A stretch of 64,000 nucleotides of DNA from Sphingobacteriia bacterium (GTDB lineage: Bacteria > Pseudomonadota > Alphaproteobacteria > Rickettsiales > 33-17), in the NCBI GenBank assembly GCA_017304685.1, contig JAFKLR010000005.1, positions 1-64,000 of the forward strand, written 5' to 3'. Each line of letters opens with the position of its first letter. Within the stretch, counting starts at the first letter, position 1. The position numbers and the translations under genes are program-made. A model generated the notes under the pieces. It did no database searches. It saw only the letters and a program-made list of their open reading frames with translations, and was not told where the DNA came from. Shown here in pieces: positions 47,221-56,065 of this stretch.

Positions 47221-48726
47221 ATGAAAAAGTTTGTTAATTATTTTATTGCACTTATTACAATATTTTACTCTATAGAAATTAATGCATCAATGTTGCCACA
47301 TGGTGGCTTTAGTGATGTTGTAGAAAAGGTTATGCCAAGCGTAGTTGATATAGTTGCAAAATTTAAAGTTCAAAATAATATTAGCAGGCAAGGCTTTCCA
47401 AACGATCCCGGTTTAAATGAGGATTTAATGGAATTATTAGAACGGTTTGGCTTTATGATTCCAGGCATTGACGGTGACCTTGAGGGTGGCGGTGGGCGCC
47501 AAATGGCTTCACAAGGGTCAGGTTTTATTATAGATAATGAAGGTTATATTATAACTAATTATCATGTAATCGCTGCTTCTAACAATTCAATGTCTCCAAC
47601 ATCCCCAAGTGAAAATAATATTATAGCTGATGATATTAAAGTTACATTAAATGATTATTCAGAACATAGCGCTGAAGTAGTAGGTTTTGATGTAGTAACA
47701 GATTTAGCTCTACTTAAAATTAAAGCTAACAAAAATCTTCCGGTAGCTCCCTTCGGTGATTCAGATAAAGCGATGGTTGGAGATTGGGTAGTTGCAATAG
47801 GAAATCCATTTGGATTATTAACTGGCTCAGTTACAGCTGGAATAATTTCTGCGCGTGGTCGTGATATTAAATATGGTAATTTCGACGATTTTATTCAAAC
47901 AGATGCTGCAGTAAATTTTGGCAACTCAGGAGGCCCTCTTTTTAACACTAATGGTGAAGTTATTGGTGTTAATACTGCTATTTATTCGCCTTCAGGCGGA
48001 AATGTCGGTATTGCTTTTGCCACTCCTTCTTCAATAGTTAAAAAAGTTGCTGATCAGATTAAGCAATATGGTAAGGTAAAACGCGGTTGGCTTGGAGTTT
48101 ATATACAGCCTGTTGATGAAAAAATCGCTCAAGCTTTAAATTATAAAGATAAAATTGGGGTAGTTGTTTCACAATTATTAAAAGAAGGACCGGCTGGAAA
48201 AGCAGGAATTGAACCAAATGATATTATCATTTCTTTTAATGGTAAAAAATTAGAAAAGAATTCAGCAAGAACTTTACCTAAATTAATTGCAGAAGCAGAA
48301 ATAGGGAAAACTTATGAAATGGAAGTTTTTAGAAATGGTAAAGTTAAAATATATAAAGTTAACATTAGCGAAAACCCAGGTTCGGCGAGTAATCTAAGTA
48401 AACCAAAATTTAGTAAAGTTTCTGAAGATATGGAAGGTTATTTTGGTATTAAACTTGCTGAACTAGATACCAGAATTAAAAGCCGACTTAAAAGTGAAGT
48501 TGAATTCGGTGTTGTTATTGCGAAAATAAAACCTAGATCGCTTGCATTTGTAAACGGTCTAAGACAAAGTGATATTATAGTTCAAATTGATAAGCAAGAT
48601 ATTAAGACTATTGAAGATTTTTATAATATTACTAAAAAAGCTATTTATGATGATAAAAAGAAAAGCTTAATTATGCTTGTTGATAGAAATGGCCAAAAAC
48701 ACTTAGTTGCAGTTGATGTAAAATAG
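47221..48726 (+). CDS. degP: Periplasmic serine protease/chaperone DegP (Do family)
   Basis: DegP degrades or refolds damaged envelope proteins. The 501-residue protein has a signal peptide (about 1-22), a trypsin-like domain with catalytic His115 (TNYHVIA), Asp161 (TDLALLK) and Ser236 (GNSGGPL), and two PDZ domains (about 275-365 and 400-495). The LA loop between about 55 and 95 is long and Gly-rich. It follows hflC by 5 bp, grouping envelope quality-control functions. Confidence 0.97.
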   Translation: MKKFVNYFIALITIFYSIEINASMLPHGGFSDVVEKVMPSVVDIVAKFKVQNNISRQGFPNDPGLNEDLMELLERFGFMIPGIDGDLEGGGGRQMASQGSGFIIDNEGYIITNYHVIAASNNSMSPTSPSENNIIADDIKVTLNDYSEHSAEVVGFDVVTDLALLKIKANKNLPVAPFGDSDKAMVGDWVVAIGNPFGLLTGSVTAGIISARGRDIKYGNFDDFIQTDAAVNFGNSGGPLFNTNGEVIGVNTAIYSPSGGNVGIAFATPSSIVKKVADQIKQYGKVKRGWLGVYIQPVDEKIAQALNYKDKIGVVVSQLLKEGPAGKAGIEPNDIIISFNGKKLEKNSARTLPKLIAEAEIGKTYEMEVFRNGKVKIYKVNISENPGSASNLSKPKFSKVSEDMEGYFGIKLAELDTRIKSRLKSEVEFGVVIAKIKPRSLAFVNGLRQSDIIVQIDKQDIKTIEDFYNITKKAIYDDKKKSLIMLVDRNGQKHLVAVDVK

Positions 48727-48731
48727 AGCAT

Positions 48732-48765
48732 AAATGAGTATTCATTTTTTAATACGAAAGTATTA
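48732..48765 (+). terminator. Weak hairpin pair after degP
   Basis: AAATGA-gtat-TCATTT followed by Ts (48732-48750) is directly followed by TAATAC-gaaa-GTATTA (48750-48765), a 6-bp stem with a GAAA tetraloop. The first could terminate hflK-hflC-degP, but both stems are AT-rich and weak. Confidence 0.35.
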
Positions 48766-49136
48766 CTGTTTAATTGGTGATACTAGTCACTTACTCAATC
48801 TATTAGGGCGCAAAAAGCATTAGCTTTCCAAAATTATTTATTTAAAGTTTTGATTTATATTAGTTACTTTTGCAAGTGATATATAAATTATTTCTTATAT
48901 TTTAATATTTGAATTAAAAATTTTATACCAATTAATTTGTTTAAATAAATTGACTATCTTACCTACTTTAGGGAAAAATAATTGATTAAAGAATATCAAG
49001 TGTTCTGAGGTTTACGTACTAATTTTAACTTGCACATTACGATTATTTGTAATTCTAGGAAAGATAATATTATAGAAATACTAGAAAGAATACCTTTGAG
49101 CATTAATTATAAAATTGTTCCACATAAATAATTTAT
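48766..49136 (+). pseudogene. Unidentified decayed coding sequence
   Basis: This stretch lacks an intact ORF, but some plus-strand segments look like former protein. CLIGDTSHLLNLLGRKK reads from about 48769. NLHITIICNSRKDNIIEILE, then RIPLSINYKIVPHK*, ends at 49135, preceded in frame by two stops. The composition is protein-like, and the segments are ordered on one strand with stops and gaps between. I cannot name the family. The rest is AT-rich non-coding sequence. Confidence 0.35.
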
Positions 49137-49925
49137 TTAAACACCACGCCATAAACCGTCATTTTTTATGACTATTAAAGAATTCCATAACATATCTTTT
49201 GAAATTTTAAGTTGATTCGATAAATAATATGCAGCAACAGCTACTTTTCTTTCAATCTTCTCTTCAAAATTTACTTCAGTAGCAATATGTTCATGATTAG
49301 TTAGCTTCATATTTGTATCCAGAATAAAATAAGCATTTTTATCTTTTAATAAAATATCTTTCATTAATAATATTTCTTCTCCTCCCCCTATAGGAATTTC
49401 TTTTTCTCTAACTTTAATATTCCCTAAAATCCCATTATCAATCCATGAAGGTAAAGGATTTAATTTAATTGACTTTATAAATTTTGCATTTAATAAGACA
49501 CATGTATTATACCAACCTTTTCCAGGCTCAGTACCATCATTACCTAAACCTTTTATTTGCCAACCATGAGCATAAGCACCTACTTTTATCCAGCCATATG
49601 CATTTATTAAAGCCTGCATCTCAAGCTCTATTCCTAAGGAAATACTCAAAACAGGAACATTTTTAGGGGTAGCGTTAGCAAGATTATTTATTGCATCGCT
49701 AAATAAGTGCATATTGGCATATATAATTTGAAATTTTTTATGTTTAAATAATGATAAAAAATTATTGTCCTTCAAAATAATATCATTTTCATTAGTGCAA
49801 ATTAAAAATTTTACTGAAAAAAATTTACTATATGTAGTATCTAAAATATTTACATATGGAAGAATTTTATGATGAGCGATTTCCCCCCATCCTCTTAACC
49901 AAATATATAGCAATGGTTTTCTCAT
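49137..49925 (-). CDS. Hypothetical protein, 262 aa
   Basis: I do not recognise this protein. It opens MRKPLLYIWLRGWGEIAHHK and contains several sharp, enzyme-like stretches (WIKVGAYAHGWQIKGLGNDG, EPGKGWYNTCVLL, KEIPIGGGEEILLMKD). Charged and hydrophobic residues alternate as in an alpha/beta fold. It has no signal peptide or clear membrane helix. Residues around GLGNDGTEPGKGW look like a glycine-rich loop, but nothing identifies a cofactor. It lies between a decayed stretch and the CAAX-tailed protein on the same strand; the upstream gap is 58 bp, so cotranscription is possible. Confidence 0.7.
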   Translation of the reverse strand: MRKPLLYIWLRGWGEIAHHKILPYVNILDTTYSKFFSVKFLICTNENDIILKDNNFLSLFKHKKFQIIYANMHLFSDAINNLANATPKNVPVLSISLGIELEMQALINAYGWIKVGAYAHGWQIKGLGNDGTEPGKGWYNTCVLLNAKFIKSIKLNPLPSWIDNGILGNIKVREKEIPIGGGEEILLMKDILLKDKNAYFILDTNMKLTNHEHIATEVNFEEKIERKVAVAAYYLSNQLKISKDMLWNSLIVIKNDGLWRGV

Positions 49926-49983
49926 TTTTAACCTGCTTAATTAATTTTATATTTAAAAGCTAATTATATTATTTACGATGAAA

Positions 49984-51171
49984 TTAAATAAAAATACAGC
50001 ATGTATCTTTATTTTTTATTTTATGCCTATAAGAATTGTTTAATTTATCTTCTTTAAAAAATTTTTGTATAAATGCAATTTGTTCATCAACATTCTTATC
50101 AGTTAAATTTGATGATAAATTTTCATTAATTATAAGATTAACTTTAAGATCATTCGTGACAGTAAATGCATTTGGTTGAAAGATATTTTTAATACTTTGA
50201 TGTGAATTTAAATTTTCAATAAAGTTTGCTTTTAATATATTATATTCTTTAATTTCTTTTTTATCTACAAATTCACTTTTACGATTCTCAAATTCTTTAC
50301 ATATTGAACAAATAAAATTTATAAAATCTTTTGGATAATTCTTACTAATATATTCAAGAAGACTTTTATTTTTTGAAACATCAATCAAACTATTGTTATC
50401 TATTACTTTTACTAATAAGTGCAATCTATCTCTATCTTTTACTATAGATAATATATTTGCAAATCTTGCAATTCCTTTATAAGGCGAATTAAATGTAAAA
50501 TTAATTCGAGTAGTAATAGGATTATTAGTTAAATGATAATTTTTTATATCTTTTTCAAATCGTGTTATTAACGTATTGAAGATAAAATTAAAACATTCAT
50601 TATTGTAATTATATCCGTATGAAAGCTTCAAGGTTTCCGCATTAATTATTTTTTGATAGTAAATTTCGGGAGTTAGATAATATTTTCCCTTATTCAATAG
50701 TAATATAAAAGTTGAAAAGTTATTATAAGTTACGCATTCCTTTATAGCTTCGCTAAAACTTTCTTCACTCAATCCATGAAAATTTATTATTTCTAAAACC
50801 ATTTCATTTTGAGCTTTGCAGCACGCAAGTTTTAAAGGAGTGTAATAAACGTATCTTGTATAATCGTCAACTTCAATACCGTCATAAGGGTAATAAATAT
50901 AATTAGTTTCTTTTTTTAAAAAATCTTTAAGTTTATCAGGGATATAGGTTTTACAATATTCAAAAACTTTTTGAAATAAAAGTAAATTTTTAGTTATAAT
51001 TATTTTTCTAAACAATCCCCAGTTATTCACTTCTATAACATTTTGAATAAATACTGGATTTTCCATTAATCTAAGAAATGTTTCATTTTGTTCCTCATCT
51101 ATAAGGTCATAAATTTCATTATATTCTTTAGCAGTCGTCTTTGCGTTTTTATCATGCTCAGAAAGTATCAT
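49984..51171 (-). CDS. Ankyrin-like protein with a CAAX-like C-terminus
   Basis: The 395-residue protein has weak ankyrin-like helical pairs in the first half (YYTPLKLACCKAQNEMVLEI, ECVTYNNFSTFILLLNKGK). The rest is Asn/Lys-rich and helical. It has no signal peptide. The last residues are RHKIKNKDTCCIFI, a basic stretch then CIFI, which fits the C-a-a-X shape that eukaryotic cells prenylate; a second Cys precedes it. Some intracellular bacteria export CAAX effectors, such as Legionella AnkB. A purine-rich AGGAGG site supports the start. The effector role is inference; the tail is seen directly. Confidence 0.78.
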   Translation of the reverse strand: MILSEHDKNAKTTAKEYNEIYDLIDEEQNETFLRLMENPVFIQNVIEVNNWGLFRKIIITKNLLLFQKVFEYCKTYIPDKLKDFLKKETNYIYYPYDGIEVDDYTRYVYYTPLKLACCKAQNEMVLEIINFHGLSEESFSEAIKECVTYNNFSTFILLLNKGKYYLTPEIYYQKIINAETLKLSYGYNYNNECFNFIFNTLITRFEKDIKNYHLTNNPITTRINFTFNSPYKGIARFANILSIVKDRDRLHLLVKVIDNNSLIDVSKNKSLLEYISKNYPKDFINFICSICKEFENRKSEFVDKKEIKEYNILKANFIENLNSHQSIKNIFQPNAFTVTNDLKVNLIINENLSSNLTDKNVDEQIAFIQKFFKEDKLNNSYRHKIKNKDTCCIFI

Positions 51172-51246
51172 TTAATTAACCTCCTTAATTTTTTAAGAAT
51201 GTTTATTTAATTTAAAATTCTTAAAAATGTAAAGCAAGTTAAAAAA

Positions 51247-51280
51247 AAAGCGGCCTAAAGGATTAAACCCTTAGGCCGCT
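51247..51280 (-). terminator. Rho-independent terminator after rplT
   Basis: An 11-bp stem (AAGCGGCCTAA with TTAGGCCGCTT), extended by two more G-C pairs after one mismatch, encloses a short loop. On the minus strand the hairpin runs into a long T-tract. It lies 24 bp beyond the rplT stop codon. Confidence 0.92.
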
Positions 51281-51303
51281 TAATTATAAAGCTAATAAAT
51301 ATT

Positions 51304-51657
51304 TTAGCTGGTTAAAGCTTTTTTAGAACTTTCCACTAACTCTTTAAAGCTTTCTGGGCTATGAATAGCAATCTCTGAAAGCATTTTTCTATTAATTTCT
51401 ATATTTGCAAGAATTAATCCACGAATGAATTGTGAATAAACCATATCATGCATTCTAACTGCAGCATTAATACGTTGAATCCATAAATTTCTGAAAGTAC
51501 GCTTTTTATTTCTTCTATCACGGTAAGCGTATTGTAAACCTTTTTCAACTGCTTGGTTTGCAACTCTTATACAGCTTTTTTTACGACCGTAGTAACCTTT
51601 AGCTTGGCTTAATATTTTTTTTCTACGGATTTTTGGACTTTTAGCAGAACGGGTCAT
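51304..51657 (-). CDS. rplT: 50S ribosomal protein L20
   Basis: L20 is needed early in 50S assembly. The 117-residue basic protein has the conserved start [20 protein letters not shown] and [19 protein letters not shown], then [20 protein letters not shown]. It follows rpmI by 3 bp and ends at a strong terminator. infC, often found upstream in other bacteria, is not here. Confidence 0.99.
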   Translation of the reverse strand: MTRSAKSPKIRRKKILSQAKGYYGRKKSCIRVANQAVEKGLQYAYRDRRNKKRTFRNLWIQRINAAVRMHDMVYSQFIRGLILANIEINRKMLSEIAIHSPESFKELVESSKKALTS

Positions 51658-51660
51658 GGC

Positions 51661-51870
51661 TTAAACTCCTTTTTTTCTATAAGGTAAGAATTGGATAACA
51701 ATTTTAGCATCACATGGCTTTAAAATAGTAGTACCACGTTGATTTCTAATTTGTTTATTTGTACGTTTAACCATTCCATGGCGTTTACCTGCCTGAGTTG
51801 CCTTAACAAGACCACTTGCAGTTATTTTAAAGCGTTTTTTAGCACCGCTTTTTGTTTTCATTTTTGGCAT
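51661..51870 (-). CDS. rpmI: 50S ribosomal protein L35
   Basis: L35 is a small 50S protein. The 69-residue basic product starts [20 protein letters not shown] and ends with the expected [11 protein letters not shown] region. It is the first gene of a two-gene rpmI-rplT unit with its own promoter upstream. It lies divergently to the pseudopilin gene. Confidence 0.98.
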   Translation of the reverse strand: MPKMKTKSGAKKRFKITASGLVKATQAGKRHGMVKRTNKQIRNQRGTTILKPCDAKIVIQFLPYRKKGV

Positions 51871-51929
51871 TTTAGTCTCCTAAACTATTGATTGATATAG
51901 CATTAAGGCATGCCTATAGCCTTTTCTGC

Positions 51930-51958
51930 TTGATAATTGTGTGGTTAAAATATAATAT
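51930..51958 (+). promoter_or_regulatory. Divergent promoter candidate for the pseudopilin gene
   Basis: On the plus strand TTGATA (51930-51935) and TAATAT (51953-51958) are 17 bp apart, about 67 bp before the ATG at 52025. Its -10 box abuts the -10 box of the minus-strand rpmI promoter, so RNA polymerases would compete for this spot. Confidence 0.45.
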
Positions 51959-51975
51959 TTAATCACTTTAGTCAA
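51947..51975 (-). promoter_or_regulatory. Promoter of rpmI-rplT
   Basis: On the minus strand TTGACT (51970-51975) and TATTTT (51947-51952) are 17 bp apart, about 75 bp before rpmI. It overlaps the divergent candidate promoter for the pseudopilin gene (51930-51958). Confidence 0.45.
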
Positions 51976-52024
51976 GATATTAGGCGCAATCAAAAAAACT
52001 TACACTTATTAAAATATTAATTAT

Positions 52025-52753
52025 ATGTCAAAAAATAATTCTTCTGCATTTACCCTTGTTGAAATAGCTATTGTTTTATTAATTATATCAATAATTTCTG
52101 CTTCTGCTTATTACGGTCTTACTCTGAAAAACAATGCAAATTTACAATCTATTATGAGTGAAGTTACAAAAATTAAAAATGCAGTGGAAACATTTGAAAT
52201 TACCTACAAACAATTACCCGGGGATATGTATAATCCGGACAATTATTTTACCACTAGTTCTGTAAATGGAAACCCTGCAACTACAAGAGGAGATGGTAAT
52301 GGTACCATTAGCGGAAATGAGGGGATTTATGCTTTCCAACATCTAGCTTTAGCAAATATTATTACAGGAAATTATAATGGACAGTGGATTTATAATAGAA
52401 TGTACAAAGGACCTATAGCTAATAGTGTATTTTACTTTACTTCAGCATATGGCGACCCACTAGTTTTACGCTTTGCAAAAGTAACATATTCAAATCCTGA
52501 TGTAACTGTTATTTCAGGCGCAGCTCTAACTCGTGCAGCTTTAACAGTAGTTGATACTAAAGCGTTAGATACTAAATATGATGACGGTAATCCATCATTA
52601 GGTATGATAATATCTTATACTGGGAGTGATGCTACCGCTAATTCATGTGTGAACGCGGGAAATTATGCTACTCCTACTGACCAAAATTCAGAAACACTTA
52701 ATTGTTATATAGATTTTAGAATTAAACGAGATTTTTATTCAACAACTAATTAA
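52025..52753 (+). CDS. Type IV pilin-like (pseudopilin) protein
   Basis: The 242-residue protein has a prepilin leader SKNNSSA followed by FTLVEIAIVLLIISIISAS, the conserved Phe, Glu5 and hydrophobic helix of type IV pilins and type II secretion pseudopilins. A prepilin peptidase would cut before Phe. The usual -1 residue is Gly, but here it is Ala, which many pilins tolerate less well. The C-terminal domain is globular, with Asn/Gly-rich and Tyr-rich segments and two Cys near the end that could form a disulfide. No other pilus or secretion gene is in the window. Confidence 0.8.
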   Translation: MSKNNSSAFTLVEIAIVLLIISIISASAYYGLTLKNNANLQSIMSEVTKIKNAVETFEITYKQLPGDMYNPDNYFTTSSVNGNPATTRGDGNGTISGNEGIYAFQHLALANIITGNYNGQWIYNRMYKGPIANSVFYFTSAYGDPLVLRFAKVTYSNPDVTVISGAALTRAALTVVDTKALDTKYDDGNPSLGMIISYTGSDATANSCVNAGNYATPTDQNSETLNCYIDFRIKRDFYSTTN

Positions 52754-52768
52754 AGTTTGATAATATTA

Positions 52769-52797
52769 TTTACATAGTTTTATTTTAATAATAAATA
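52769..52797 (+). promoter_or_regulatory. Promoter candidate for trxA and downstream gene
   Basis: TTTACA (52769-52774), a 17-bp spacer and TAAATA (52792-52797) lie 33 bp upstream of the trxA start codon. Confidence 0.4.
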
Positions 52798-52830
52798 TAA
52801 TAACTTAACAATTATTAATAAGGGATATAT

Positions 52831-53151
52831 ATGGCAAATCAAATATCTGATGAAAATTTTGATCAAGAAGTTTTAGAATCTAACCAACCAGTATTAGTTG
52901 ATTTTTGGGCTGAATGGTGCGGACCTTGTCGTCAACTTACTCCAATAATCGATTCTATAGCTGAAGAAATGAAAGAAAAAATTAAAGTGGTTAAAGTAAA
53001 TATCGATAATAGTCCTGAATCACCTCAAAAATATGGAGTAAGAGGAATTCCAACTTTAATGATTTTTAAAGATGGTAAACTATTAGATACTAAAGTAGGC
53101 GCTTTACCAAAAAGTTCGTTAGTTGAATGGCTAGAAAAACATATAGCTTAA
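52831..53151 (+). CDS. trxA: Thioredoxin
   Basis: Thioredoxin is the general cytoplasmic disulfide reductant. The 106-residue protein has the active site WAEWCGPCRQL (Cys30 and Cys33), followed by VKVNIDNSPE and the cis-Pro loop GIPTLMIF. Length is typical. A good promoter candidate lies just upstream. Its 3' end overlaps the next gene by 25 bp. Confidence 0.97.
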   Translation: MANQISDENFDQEVLESNQPVLVDFWAEWCGPCRQLTPIIDSIAEEMKEKIKVVKVNIDNSPESPQKYGVRGIPTLMIFKDGKLLDTKVGALPKSSLVEWLEKHIA

Positions 53152-53918
53152 ATTCAGAAAAAATTTTAATCAGCTCTTTAGGTTATTTTAAAGAAAAAGT
53201 AACTTTTGGAGCTGAATTAGAATTTTATTCCTTAAAACCTTTAGAATTAGAGAATTTAAATTTATTCTTACGTTCTTTTGATAAAAATATTAAAGTAGTA
53301 AAAGAAGATGGTGAAAATCAATTTGAGATTATTTTTCCACCTTTCAATGATGCTTTAAATTTAGCAAATTTAATTGATAAAGTAAAAAATAACCTTACAG
53401 ATATAACTTTTTCAGCAAAACCATTTATTAATCAACCCTCAAGCGGCTTACACTTTAATTTTAGTTTCCCTAATAAAGATTTTTTTGAAAATAACTTTAA
53501 ATACATTATTCAAGGTCTTATAAAATATTTAAAGGAATCATTAGTTTATTTTTGCCCGAGCGACAATGACTATACACGTTTTACTAATAAAGCTGATTTA
53601 CATAGTCCAAAAAATATTAGCTGGGGATTTAATAATAGAAGCACTGCTATTAGAGTTCCACCTCCCAATGAAAATTGCGATGTAAAAAGAATTGAACATC
53701 GTATTTCATCACCAAACGCTAATCCTTATTTAGCTATTTCGGTAATTTTATATGCAGCAAAATTTGGAATAGACGAACAGCTTCTTCCTCCTGAACCAAC
53801 TTACGGCATTGCAAGTAATGAACAATACTTTAAAGAAGTATTACCACAAACTTATTTAGAAGCACTTAATTATAATATTAATAGCAAAATTCAATGGCAT
53901 ATGTTAATGTCTCTTTAA
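53127..53918 (+). CDS. Glutamine synthetase-like protein, catalytic domain only
   Basis: Glutamine synthetases and related ligases join ammonia or amines to glutamate. The 263-residue protein keeps catalytic-domain landmarks: FGAELEFYS, SGLHFNFSF, CPSDNDYTRF, SWGFNNRSTAIRVPPP and RIEHRISSPNANPYLAISVI. It is far shorter than the roughly 450 residues of GS, and the N-terminal beta-grasp domain is absent. It overlaps trxA by 25 bp, has no clear ribosome-binding site and no nearby alternative ATG. Whether it is active is unknown; a gamma-glutamyl-polyamine ligase-like role is possible. Confidence 0.78.
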   Translation: MARKTYSLNSEKILISSLGYFKEKVTFGAELEFYSLKPLELENLNLFLRSFDKNIKVVKEDGENQFEIIFPPFNDALNLANLIDKVKNNLTDITFSAKPFINQPSSGLHFNFSFPNKDFFENNFKYIIQGLIKYLKESLVYFCPSDNDYTRFTNKADLHSPKNISWGFNNRSTAIRVPPPNENCDVKRIEHRISSPNANPYLAISVILYAAKFGIDEQLLPPEPTYGIASNEQYFKEVLPQTYLEALNYNINSKIQWHMLMSL

Positions 53919-53988
53919 TTGATTATTATTCTTCGTTAATCTTACTAGTCATATTGAATTTAATTTTTATAATTAATTAGAAAATATC

Positions 53989-54270
53989 ATGGAAGCACTA
54001 ACATTTAATAAAATTGCAAATGAAACTTTCAATCAAATAATTGAAATTAGTGATAGAAAAGAGTTTGATTATGATTTAATAAATGATGTATTATGTATTT
54101 ACACTACACATGGTGAATACGTAGTTAATAAACATGCTCCTACTGAACAAGTATGGTTATCTTCTCCAATGTCTGGAGGACATCATTTTATATGGGATCA
54201 AAATTTAAAATCTTGGATAAGCGCTAAAGGACAGGAATTATTTGATTTATTAGATAAAGAATTTAACTAA
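53989..54270 (+). CDS. cyaY: Frataxin-like iron donor CyaY
   Basis: CyaY binds iron and modulates Fe-S cluster assembly by IscS. The 93-residue acidic protein has the helix-sheet layout and the conserved strand NKHAPTEQVWLSSPMSGGHH followed by the IWDQNLKSWIS region, which is diagnostic of frataxins. It ends 1 bp before the ABC transporter start. Together with the nearby Dps gene it suggests local clustering of iron-handling genes. Confidence 0.92.
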   Translation: MEALTFNKIANETFNQIIEISDRKEFDYDLINDVLCIYTTHGEYVVNKHAPTEQVWLSSPMSGGHHFIWDQNLKSWISAKGQELFDLLDKEFN

Positions 54271-54271
54271 A

Positions 54272-56038
54272 ATGTCAGAAAAAATACAAAAATCATTTAG
54301 ATCATTTTCAAGATCACTAAAATATATCCTTCCATACAAATTTGACCTTGCATGGATAGTTTTATCATTAATTTTAACTTCAAGCTCAGTTCTTGCTATA
54401 GGACAAGGCATTAAAAACCTTATTGATAAAGGGTTTAAAAATAATAATTCAAATGTTTTAGATACTGCTTTATTAATATTAATATGTATTACTATCTTTT
54501 TAGCTATAGCTACTTTTTTTAGATCTTTTCTTACAAATAATTTATGTGAAAAGGTGATAGCTGATATAAGAAAAGATGCTTATAGAAAAATAGTCAATTT
54601 ATCACCAGAATATTTTGAAGAAAATAAAACTAGCGATATTATTAGTAGACTGACTAACGACTCCACACTTTTAACAAATGTAATAGCCAATGTCCTTTCT
54701 GTAGCTCTTAGAAATATAATATTATTTATAGGTGGTTTAATATTATTATTGAACACAAGTTCAAAGTTAAGCCTATATGTAATTTTACTTATTCCAATAG
54801 TAATTTCCCCTATTCTTTTAATAGGTAAACAAGTAAGAGGCCTTTCAAAAGAAGCGTTAGAAAAAGTTTCTTTAATTGGATATCAAATTGAAGAAAGTTT
54901 AAATGGTATATTTACTGTTCAAGCTTTTAATCGTGAAAATTTTGAAATATCGCAATTTAATAATACGGTAAATGATGCCCTTACTGCATCAAAAAATAGA
55001 ATTTTTAAAAGATCAGTTCTAATAGCTCTTGTAATAGCAGGAATTTTTGGGGCTATTAGCTTTGTCCTATGGATTGGAGGCAAAGAAGTATTAAAAGGGA
55101 ATTTAAGCGCTGGCGAATTATCATCTTTTGTATTTTATTCAATTATTGTTGCTTCAAGTTTAGGTGCAATAAGTGAAATTGTTAGCGATTTACAAAGAGC
55201 AAGTGGAGCTATAGAACGTATTCTTGAATTACCTCTTTTAGAATCTAAAATAATTGAAAACCCTAATCCCAAATATAATAATCCAAAATTATTTGAAAAT
55301 ATTAATTTTCAAAATGTATTCTTCTCTTATCCAGCTAATAAAAATTTCGGGATTATTAAAAACTTCATTTTAGAAATTAATAAAGGCGAATTAATAGCAT
55401 TTGTTGGCCATTCCGGAGCTGGAAAAACTACATTATTTAATTTACTTTTAAGGTTTTACGACGTTGAAGAAGGGAAAATTGCTATTAATAATATCAATAT
55501 TAAGGATCTATCATTAAATAACCTAAGGGAACATTTTTCTATTGTCCCACAAGATACAGTAATTTTTTCAGCAAGTATTTGGGATAATATAAAATACGGC
55601 AATCCCGATGCTTCAGATAATGAAATTTTAGAAGCAGCGAAAGCTGCAGAAGTTGATGAATTTGTAAACAAATTTCCACAAAAATATAATACTTTTGTTG
55701 GTGAAAGGGGAATGAGACTATCTGGAGGTCAAAAACAAAGAATAGCAATCGCAAGAGCTATTTTAAAAAACTCTCCAATACTTCTTTTAGATGAAGCAAC
55801 AAGTAACTTAGATACAGAAAATGAATTATTAATTCAAAAAGCTATAGCACGGCTTATGACCGGACGGACAACCTTAGTAATAGCTCATAGACTTTCTACT
55901 ATATTAAATGCTGATAAAATTATTGTATTGGATAATGGCGAAATAATTAGCATGGGCACTCACCATGAATTAATTAAAAATTGTGAAACGTATCAAAAAC
56001 TTGCAAAAGTTAATAATGAAGTTTATTCTGAAGTTTGA
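54272..56038 (+). CDS. ABC exporter, MsbA/half-transporter type
   Basis: The 588-residue protein is a half transporter with a six-helix membrane domain (about 20-310) fused to a nucleotide-binding domain: Walker A GHSGAGKTTLFNLLL, signature LSGGQKQRIAIARA and Walker B ILLLDEATSNLDT, then the H-loop in VIAHRLST. It resembles MsbA and related lipid or multidrug exporters. Substrate cannot be set from sequence alone, though the presence of LPS-export genes makes MsbA plausible. It is 1 bp downstream of cyaY and 27 bp upstream of dps. Confidence 0.9.
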   Translation: MSEKIQKSFRSFSRSLKYILPYKFDLAWIVLSLILTSSSVLAIGQGIKNLIDKGFKNNNSNVLDTALLILICITIFLAIATFFRSFLTNNLCEKVIADIRKDAYRKIVNLSPEYFEENKTSDIISRLTNDSTLLTNVIANVLSVALRNIILFIGGLILLLNTSSKLSLYVILLIPIVISPILLIGKQVRGLSKEALEKVSLIGYQIEESLNGIFTVQAFNRENFEISQFNNTVNDALTASKNRIFKRSVLIALVIAGIFGAISFVLWIGGKEVLKGNLSAGELSSFVFYSIIVASSLGAISEIVSDLQRASGAIERILELPLLESKIIENPNPKYNNPKLFENINFQNVFFSYPANKNFGIIKNFILEINKGELIAFVGHSGAGKTTLFNLLLRFYDVEEGKIAINNINIKDLSLNNLREHFSIVPQDTVIFSASIWDNIKYGNPDASDNEILEAAKAAEVDEFVNKFPQKYNTFVGERGMRLSGGQKQRIAIARAILKNSPILLLDEATSNLDTENELLIQKAIARLMTGRTTLVIAHRLSTILNADKIIVLDNGEIISMGTHHELIKNCETYQKLAKVNNEVYSEV

Positions 56039-56065
56039 GTAATTTTTTTAAGGTAGTTTTATCCA

